64,000 nucleotides of DNA from assembly GCA_965178635.1 (NCBI GenBank), contig CBCXVT010000030.1:1-64000 (forward strand), written 5' to 3'. Shown one piece after another: positions 58,138 through 64,000 of this stretch. Below the pieces are notes generated by a model, which worked only from the letters and a program-made list of their open reading frames with translations, did no database searches and was not told the DNA's origin. Source of the DNA: GCA-2733415 sp965178635 (GTDB lineage Bacteria > Bacteroidota > Bacteroidia > Flavobacteriales > Flavobacteriaceae). Numbering within the stretch: the first letter of the stretch is position 1; each line of letters begins with the position of its first letter. The position numbers were made by a program, and so were the translations under genes.

Positions 58138-59347
58138 ATTTCATCAGTTACTTAAATATAGGGAAAGAATTTTCTTTATATTAATACTGCTTGTTTTTAC
58201 AACATTTACAATATCTTATGCCTTAAATAGTATTTCTGTTTTTTTATTTATTGCGTTCTTTTTTTTAGATACAAGAGAAAATATCAAAGATAAGTGGCAT
58301 GCTATAAAAAAACAGAAAGTAGTATTACTTTATGTGTTGTTTTTTTTGGCTCAAGTTATAGGAATCCTCTATTCCCACAATATAAGTTTAGCTATAAAAC
58401 GAACAACAGTAATGTTGCCACTATTGTTTTTGCCTGCCATTTTAAGTGTAGAAAAACTTAAAGAGAAAGAGTTTAATAAACTATTTAAATTTTTAAAATA
58501 TATAATACCAGGTATTTTTATTTATCTCTTGTTTGTTCATTATTTTATTGATGGTAGAGCTATAAATACTTTTGTACATTTTACTGTAAAAGAGAAACTA
58601 AAAATAAGTCAATTTTATTTGGCGTTTATTTTAATGCTTCCAATTTTTGAATCGTTACGACAATTATATAATGAACATCAGAAAATCAACAATGTTGTTA
58701 TCTTAACACTGTCAATAGGTGTTCTTATGTTATTAGGGAATAAAACCACTCTTGTTTTTTTATGTTGTTTAGGGCTAGGATACGTCTATAAATTATGGAT
58801 TGTAAATAAAAAAGTTGCTATAACAACTATTATAGGACTGATTGCTTTTTCAGTAGCTGCTTCACAAATACCAATTATAAAAAATAGGGTAGCGATATTT
58901 TTAAAAACAACTGATTTTAATATAGACACTATAATCACAAAAAACAGTTTTACACATACAAAGAATACTGCGGAACATAGAGTGTTAATTGATTATTTAT
59001 CAATAAAAGAAATTATTAATTCCTTTCCTATTGGAGTTGGGACTGGTGATTATCAGGAGGTATTAAATAACCAGTATAGAAAAGTAAATTTTAAAGCGGC
59101 GTTAAAAAGTGAGTATAACAATCATAATCAATATTTATCTGAATTTTTAAAAACTGGAGTCATAGGTGGTTGTCTTTTTATTACTTTGCTGATTACTTTA
59201 TGGAGGTTGCCTAAAAGAAATATGGGATTTTATTTTTTATTTTTCTTTTCTATCGGATGTTTGGTAGAGTCTTATTTGGTAAGGCAACATGGGGTCGTTA
59301 TTTTCGCGTTTATAATACCTTTTTTAATAAAAAACGAAGTTGAATAA
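58127..59347 (+). CDS. O-antigen ligase/polymerase-like membrane protein
   Basis: A 406-residue protein with about eleven helices. The large periplasmic loop, near 275-350, contains IGVGTGDYQEVLNNQYRK and YNNHNQYLSEFLKTGVIGG, the HN-x-Y/F-L pattern of the O-antigen ligase/Wzy_C family (WaaL-like). It may join the finished polymer to lipid A-core or another acceptor, or be an additional polymerase. It is different in sequence from the two repeat-unit polymerase paralogues. Its start overlaps the lipoprotein gene by 11 bases. Confidence 0.72.
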   Translation: MNIKFHQLLKYRERIFFILILLVFTTFTISYALNSISVFLFIAFFFLDTRENIKDKWHAIKKQKVVLLYVLFFLAQVIGILYSHNISLAIKRTTVMLPLLFLPAILSVEKLKEKEFNKLFKFLKYIIPGIFIYLLFVHYFIDGRAINTFVHFTVKEKLKISQFYLAFILMLPIFESLRQLYNEHQKINNVVILTLSIGVLMLLGNKTTLVFLCCLGLGYVYKLWIVNKKVAITTIIGLIAFSVAASQIPIIKNRVAIFLKTTDFNIDTIITKNSFTHTKNTAEHRVLIDYLSIKEIINSFPIGVGTGDYQEVLNNQYRKVNFKAALKSEYNNHNQYLSEFLKTGVIGGCLFITLLITLWRLPKRNMGFYFLFFFSIGCLVESYLVRQHGVVIFAFIIPFLIKNEVE

Positions 59348-59372
59348 AGTATTAATTTAATTAAGTAATCAA

Positions 59373-60419
59373 ATGAAGAATTATATTATCGTAATAATTG
59401 CTGTTTTTTTATATTCTTGTAAATCAGACAAACAAGCAAATGGTTTAAATGTAGAGGAGGTAAAAGAAGTTGTTTTTGATGACTCAAAATATGTTGTAGA
59501 TACAGCCTTTAAAATTGGTGATGCTAGACGCTACGGGGTAACTGCAGAGACTGCAGGGTTGGCACATCCTAGGTCTGGTAAAAATAGGATGACTACTGCT
59601 TTAGATTTAGCTGAACAATCGGGATTAGAAATTAGTTTTCCTTCAGGGTACTATAACATGAATTTGACATTAGACTCAAGAAAAAATATAAATTTGAGAT
59701 TTGATAAATCGGAATTTAATTTAATCCACATAACTCAAGTAAAGATAACAGATTCTATCCCTGAAAATATTAATATTAAAGGAACTTTAATTGCTTATGA
59801 TAGATTAGGAATGACAGAGGCTAGAAATATTAAAATAGATACAGTAATATTAAAATCTGATATAAAGAAGAATTTACAAAAAACAAGAAATAGAGGTTGT
59901 CATATTTATCATGGTTGTGATAATATTACTATTAACTATCTTGAGGTTCAAGATTTAGGTTCAGGAGATGAAAAACATATATACACACACGCTGCAATTG
60001 CAATTGATGGTTGGAATAACAATCCAACTAATATCACTATTAATAAGGCATATATTAAATCTTCAGACAGACACGGTGTATATATTACGGGTTCAGACAA
60101 CTATATAAAAGAATTAATTATAGATAAATTTGGTGTTGGAACGTCAGAATTTATGGATGGTATGCAGGATTCAGATAGTTCTAAAGATGAGCATAAGGAA
60201 TTTACAGGGCTTTGGATTAACAAATGCTATGATTGTGCATTTGATAAAGTGACTATAAATGAGAAAGATAGTAAAGGAAAACACACTGCCTTTTTTGATG
60301 CTGGAGATAAAACAAAACCTACATTAATTGACAATATGGTCATTCTTAATGACTCTAAATTAATAGATGTTAAAAGAGATCCTGACACTGCAGTAGAAGC
60401 AACCATTTCTGTTAAGTAA
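59373..60419 (+). CDS. beta-helix lipoprotein, paralogue 2
   Basis: A 348-residue lipoprotein (lipobox FLYSC, Cys16) with the same beta-helix architecture as the gene at 57136. The shared core runs from DARRYGV near 50 through RNRGCHIYHGCDNITINYL, AIDGWNNNPTNITINKAY and HGVYITGSDNYIKELIIDKFGVG to EFTGLWINKCYDCAFDKV. It carries an extra segment GLAHPRSGKNRMTTALDL after the RRYGV motif. Duplication and divergence within the locus are the obvious origin. The function is unknown; see the findings. Confidence 0.6.
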   Translation: MKNYIIVIIAVFLYSCKSDKQANGLNVEEVKEVVFDDSKYVVDTAFKIGDARRYGVTAETAGLAHPRSGKNRMTTALDLAEQSGLEISFPSGYYNMNLTLDSRKNINLRFDKSEFNLIHITQVKITDSIPENINIKGTLIAYDRLGMTEARNIKIDTVILKSDIKKNLQKTRNRGCHIYHGCDNITINYLEVQDLGSGDEKHIYTHAAIAIDGWNNNPTNITINKAYIKSSDRHGVYITGSDNYIKELIIDKFGVGTSEFMDGMQDSDSSKDEHKEFTGLWINKCYDCAFDKVTINEKDSKGKHTAFFDAGDKTKPTLIDNMVILNDSKLIDVKRDPDTAVEATISVK

Positions 60420-60422
60420 CAT

Positions 60423-61691
60423 ATGAGTGAAGTAATTCGGTTTCTAAAAGAGAAAATTTGGTTTTTACTTTCTTTCGTTTTTTCTAAAGGAATTGTTTTT
60501 TTAGCACCTCTTTTAGTAGCAGAGGTGTTAACTAAAGATGATTTTGGAATATTAGAATATGCCTTAGCTGGTTTAGGAATGTTGTTAAATACCTTTGTCA
60601 ATATGGGGGTTCCAGCAGCTTATCCGTACTTTAAATTAAAAGAAAGAGACATTAAAGTTATTCATGCTTTTGATTTACATTATGTGTGGTTATTAATGTT
60701 CTTTATAGTTGTACAACTCGTTTATGTTTGTATTGGCTTTTCAATACATTATTATATAGCGCTAAATGTTGCGTATATAATCAGTAATCAGGTATTTATA
60801 TCAACTCAGTTAAAGACACACGAAAAAATTAGTTTTGCAGTGTTTATTGATTCGGGTATTTACATTACTCTTTTGCTTTTTTACGTGCTATCATATATTG
60901 GAGTAGTAGACTCAAAAATTCATGTATTTAGTAATATAATAATCTGTTACGCTTTAGTATATGCTTTTCTAGCATTTAGAAAACTTAGAATAATTAGAAC
61001 TCCCAACATATTAGTTAATTATCGTAAGGTTCTGTCGTACAGTATTCATGTTCTAATAGGTGGCTTGCTGGTTTTTTTTATAACGGTATCTGGAAGGATA
61101 TTGATTGAGTTTTTCATTAATGATTTTGAGAAAGTTGGCGTATATGCCTATTATTTTAGGCTTTCAGCAGTTGTGGTTATGATTTATCAAGTTATTAATA
61201 TTGCTTTTTTTAAAAAAATGTACACAGTAGATCCTAAAAATCTAGATATGTATTTTGCACTATGTTTTTTAATATTATCAGTAATTTCCGTTATTTGTTT
61301 TCTTTGTACGCCATTGTTTTTAGCCCACTTTTCAGCATATTTTGAGTCTACTATAAAAGAATATAAACCGGTATATTTTTTATTGTCTATTCAAATGATC
61401 TTTTGGATAGCTACTGCTTTATTGTCTAATATAATTGATAGAGAGAAGCTGGCTTTTAAAAACAATCCTTTGTTTATACTGCTACTTATTACGTTCATTA
61501 TTATATTATATTTTTTAAAAAAAGGATTGCAGTTAGAAACATTCACATTAATACATATGACGGTAGTTTTTGTAGCCTCGGTAATTCAAATATTTACTTT
61601 AACTAAAAAGAAAATATTTTTTAAAAAATCACTGACAGCATTATTTTTAATAATGATAATTAGTGTTTTTGTCTATTTAACTATGTTGTAA
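60423..61691 (+). CDS. Wzx-type polysaccharide flippase
   Basis: A 422-residue MATE/MOP-like membrane protein with 12 to 14 helices. The N-terminus FLKEKIWFLLSFVFSKGIVFLAPLL is characteristic of Wzx and related flippases of lipid-linked repeat units. It moves undecaprenyl-PP-oligosaccharide to the periplasm, where the polymerases act. It starts three bases after the lipoprotein stop and ends two bases before the next gene. Confidence 0.85.
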   Translation: MSEVIRFLKEKIWFLLSFVFSKGIVFLAPLLVAEVLTKDDFGILEYALAGLGMLLNTFVNMGVPAAYPYFKLKERDIKVIHAFDLHYVWLLMFFIVVQLVYVCIGFSIHYYIALNVAYIISNQVFISTQLKTHEKISFAVFIDSGIYITLLLFYVLSYIGVVDSKIHVFSNIIICYALVYAFLAFRKLRIIRTPNILVNYRKVLSYSIHVLIGGLLVFFITVSGRILIEFFINDFEKVGVYAYYFRLSAVVVMIYQVINIAFFKKMYTVDPKNLDMYFALCFLILSVISVICFLCTPLFLAHFSAYFESTIKEYKPVYFLLSIQMIFWIATALLSNIIDREKLAFKNNPLFILLLITFIIILYFLKKGLQLETFTLIHMTVVFVASVIQIFTLTKKKIFFKKSLTALFLIMIISVFVYLTML

Positions 61692-61693
61692 TA

Positions 61694-62956
61694 ATGAAAA
61701 ATTGGTTCCGAAATATATTTGTAAAACAAAACTCATTTATTGGTAGTGTACTATTTGGTGCTTTATTATGGTGCCTCTCTTTTTTGTTATTACCAATTGA
61801 AACGTCGCAATTATCGAATGAAACATTGGGGTATTTAATAGCTTGTTTCACACTATTCATTGGTGGTTATTATGCATTTAACTTTAAGAATCTAATCTGT
61901 TTTTTTGATACAAGGCTAAATAAAAAATATTTCAAAATTTGTGGTGTAATATTGATGATAGCAATTGTATTTAGATATATTGATTTATTTTATTACCGCT
62001 TATTATCATTTAATTTTTCTTTTATAGAAAACAAGAAATTGGTTATACAAAATGCGACTCAAGCACCATTGTTAATAACGTTAATTAGTACGTTACGGGC
62101 TATGTATTTCTTACCACTACTATATCTTGTAATTAGAAAAAGTAAAAACAAAATATATTGGTTATTAAGTTTATTGTTAATCCTTTTAAGTAGTTTAGAA
62201 ATACTATTGGTTGGAACACGAAAACCAGTATTTCACTTAGTACTATTACTTTTATTTGCAACCTTCTATAGTTATAATATAAAGGAGTTGTTGACTAAGA
62301 AAAATTTTTTTATAGGCGGAATCATTATAGTTTTACTAGGTGTTTTTTCTTATTCGGTTTTAAGTAGGAGGATGACTGAAAATACAGGGAGTAACCTAGG
62401 TATACTCAAGGTAATCGATTCAAGGTATAATGACTTTGTAAAAATAAATAAAGAGAAAGTTGAAGAATTATATAACAATCCTTCAAGTAATACTCTTAAA
62501 ACGGAACTGCTTCTAATTCATACAGGGCAGTATATTGTACATGGTGTTTATGAATTAAATTATATAATACAAAATGATTTTCCGAAAGCTAATGGACAAT
62601 ATAGTTTTAATCCAATATTTAAATTTTTTAATAGAATTAAAGCCATAGACGTAGATAATAGTCAGCTGAAAAAATCACATCCTAGAGATTATGTGTATCT
62701 TACATTTTTTGGGTCGTTATTTGTAGATTTTGGTTGGTTATCCCTTCTTCTTGTTTTTATATTCGGTGTGTTTCAAAGGTTTATATTTCAAATATCAGAC
62801 GTTAATATTGTTGCTAAATTATTATGGATTGTAATTTTAACACTAAATATAGCAATTCCCATTTTTAATTTAGCAGCTGGTAGTGGATTATACATCTTAT
62901 TATGCTTAAACTTACTCTTGTTTTTCTCGTTAATGTCCCCGAAACTCTCTAAGTGA
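61694..62956 (+). CDS. oligosaccharide repeat-unit polymerase-like protein 2
   Basis: A 420-residue membrane protein with about ten helices. Its long loop (about 255-345) has HTGQYIVHGVYELNYI, ANGQYSFNPIFKFF and DYVYLTFFGSLFVDFGWLS, the same pattern in the same order as the loop of the gene at 55826, so the two are homologous. The family is the Wzy-like oligosaccharide repeat-unit polymerases. Two such polymerases in one locus suggest two linkages or two polymers. It starts two bases after wzx. Confidence 0.72.
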   Translation: MKNWFRNIFVKQNSFIGSVLFGALLWCLSFLLLPIETSQLSNETLGYLIACFTLFIGGYYAFNFKNLICFFDTRLNKKYFKICGVILMIAIVFRYIDLFYYRLLSFNFSFIENKKLVIQNATQAPLLITLISTLRAMYFLPLLYLVIRKSKNKIYWLLSLLLILLSSLEILLVGTRKPVFHLVLLLLFATFYSYNIKELLTKKNFFIGGIIIVLLGVFSYSVLSRRMTENTGSNLGILKVIDSRYNDFVKINKEKVEELYNNPSSNTLKTELLLIHTGQYIVHGVYELNYIIQNDFPKANGQYSFNPIFKFFNRIKAIDVDNSQLKKSHPRDYVYLTFFGSLFVDFGWLSLLLVFIFGVFQRFIFQISDVNIVAKLLWIVILTLNIAIPIFNLAAGSGLYILLCLNLLLFFSLMSPKLSK

Positions 62957-62979
62957 AATTAAAGTTTGTTAAGAAAGTT

Positions 62980-62987
62980 TATATTTG
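62980..62987 (+). promoter_or_regulatory. putative -7 element before the GT4 gene
   Basis: TATATTTG matches TAnnTTTG exactly, 21 bases before the ATG at 63008 and in the first real gap (51 bases) of this part of the locus. The -33 region has TTTG at 62965-62968 but the spacing is too short. Confidence 0.4.
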
Positions 62988-63007
62988 TCTAAAATCTATT
63001 TTTTTAA

Positions 63008-64000
63008 ATGAAAAAAGCTTTAGTACATGACTGGTATTATGTGAATGGAGGTGCAGAGAAAGTATTGCATTCTATTAATACAATTTGGAATGATTTTGAT
63101 CATTATGCTTTAGTAGATTTTCTAAAGGATGAGGATAGAGACTATGTTTTGAACGGTAAATCTGTTACTACAAGTTTTATTCAAAATTTACCTACAGCTA
63201 AGAGTAATCATAGGAAGTTTTTACAATTATTTCCTTATGCAGTTGAACAATTCAATTTAAAAGAATATGATTTAGTTATAAGTTCTTCATCTTCTATAGC
63301 AAAAGGTGTTCTTACCAATCAAAATCAACTTCATATTTGTTACTGTCACTCTCCAATGCGTTACGCTTGGGATTTATACCATCAGTATTTAAACGACACA
63401 AATTTAAATACCGGTTTAAAAGGTATTTATGCTAAATATGTGTTGCATAAAATGAGAGTTTGGGATGTAAATACAGTAAATAGAGTTGATGAGTTTGTAG
63501 CTAATTCTAATTATATTGCTAAAAGAATAAAGAAAACATACAATAGAGATGCTAAAGTTATTTATCCACCTGTTGATGTTGAAAAATTTGCGTTAGTTAC
63601 AGATAAAGAGAATTTTTATTTTACAGCATCAAGGATGGTGCCTTATAAAAAAATTGAATTAATAGTTAGAGCATTTAATGAAATGCCAGATAGAAATTTA
63701 ATAGTTGCTGGAGATGGTCCAGAGTTTAAAAAAATCAAAAAAATTGCGAAAAACAATATTAAGTTAATAGGCTTTATAGCGCCAGATGTATTAAAAAATT
63801 ATATGGGAAAAGCTAAAGCTTTTGTGTTTGCAGCGGAAGAAGATTTTGGGATAATTCCAGTAGAAGCTCAAGCTTGCGGAACACCAGTAATAGCATATGG
63901 TAAAGGCGGGGTGCAAGAAACGGTTTTGCATAATAGCACAGGTATTTTATTTAAAAAGCAATCTATTGAAAGCCTTAAAAACGCAGTTTTAGAGTTTGAA
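63008..64000 (+). CDS. GT4-family glycosyltransferase, 3' partial
   Basis: An open frame from the ATG at 63008 to the window edge (331 codons). It reads MKKALVHDWYYVNGGAEKVL at the start, the GT-B acceptor domain with CYCHSPMRYAWDLYHQYL, VIYPPVDVEKF at the linker, and the donor domain with AGDGPEFKKI and AEEDFGIIPVEAQACGTPVIA, the EX7E motif of GT4 enzymes. It transfers a sugar from an NDP donor. Only the last residues are missing. Its target cannot be read. Confidence 0.88.
   Translation, partial: MKKALVHDWYYVNGGAEKVLHSINTIWNDFDHYALVDFLKDEDRDYVLNGKSVTTSFIQNLPTAKSNHRKFLQLFPYAVEQFNLKEYDLVISSSSSIAKGVLTNQNQLHICYCHSPMRYAWDLYHQYLNDTNLNTGLKGIYAKYVLHKMRVWDVNTVNRVDEFVANSNYIAKRIKKTYNRDAKVIYPPVDVEKFALVTDKENFYFTASRMVPYKKIELIVRAFNEMPDRNLIVAGDGPEFKKIKKIAKNNIKLIGFIAPDVLKNYMGKAKAFVFAAEEDFGIIPVEAQACGTPVIAYGKGGVQETVLHNSTGILFKKQSIESLKNAVLEFE

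Overview
The window looks like a chromosomal segment of a marine-type member of the Flavobacteriaceae (Bacteroidota). The DNA is AT-rich, many intergenic gaps carry the Bacteroidota promoter element TAnnTTTG, recognisable Shine-Dalgarno sequences are rare, there is a type IX secretion (T9SS) C-terminal sorting domain, and the gene families (DUF6909-like, flavobacterial GH3, SdhCAB, split heme operons) are typical of that family. The assignment is an inference from families and signals, not from a marker gene. I see no rRNA or tRNA gene, CRISPR array, insertion sequence or prophage, and no gene-free stretch longer than 300 bases.

Layout. (1) 1-3.7 kb: end of an Ig-like surface protein, then on the minus strand an omega-amidase-type nitrilase, a Lys-rich secreted coiled-coil protein and a methionine-type aminotransferase. 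(2) 3.8-7.3 kb: succinate dehydrogenase operon sdhCAB. (3) 7.4-19 kb: RimK-like ligase and a SnoaL-like protein; a minus-strand run of surface proteins (propeller lipoprotein, unknown lipoprotein, large sortilin/BNR-type protein); an M24 aminopeptidase; a T9SS-exported SGNH hydrolase; BrnQ; an alpha/beta hydrolase. (4) 19-30.7 kb: a divergent heme region. An AraC regulator, hemH, hemJ, a sensor kinase and a crotonase run leftward; hemA, hemC, hemD, ileS and a TraR/DksA protein run rightward. (5) 30.8-37.1 kb: housekeeping and envelope genes (lspA, MTHFS, tatA, M23 peptidase, GH3, DUF6909-like). (6) 37.1-64 kb: a surface-polysaccharide locus that runs off the right edge.

The polysaccharide locus starts with a chain-length determinant and then encodes dTDP-rhamnose synthesis (rfbBACD), a UDP-GalNAcA-type pair (tviB/tviC-like), a mannose-6-phosphate isomerase and a complete pseudaminic acid pathway (pseB, pseC, pseF, a pseG-pseH fusion, pseI). 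A PseA-like sugar amidotransferase with its own HisH and HisF-like partners is embedded in it. The HisF-like protein has Thr where the first catalytic Asp of true HisF should be, so this trio probably makes an acetamidino group on the nonulosonic acid rather than histidine. A candidate nonulosonate transferase, two acyltransferases, two related repeat-unit polymerases, one O-antigen-ligase-like protein, a Wzx flippase and the start of a GT4 glycosyltransferase follow. Two paralogous beta-helix lipoproteins are interleaved with the polymerase genes; I consider them the best candidate for something undescribed.

Sequence quality: I count about 21 small indels that break otherwise conserved genes (sdhA, sdhB, sdhC, hemD, pepP, manA, the HisF-like gene and others). 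Most are single-base insertions, so they are probably uncorrected read errors rather than real pseudogenes. I therefore report each broken gene over its whole span and say where the frame changes.
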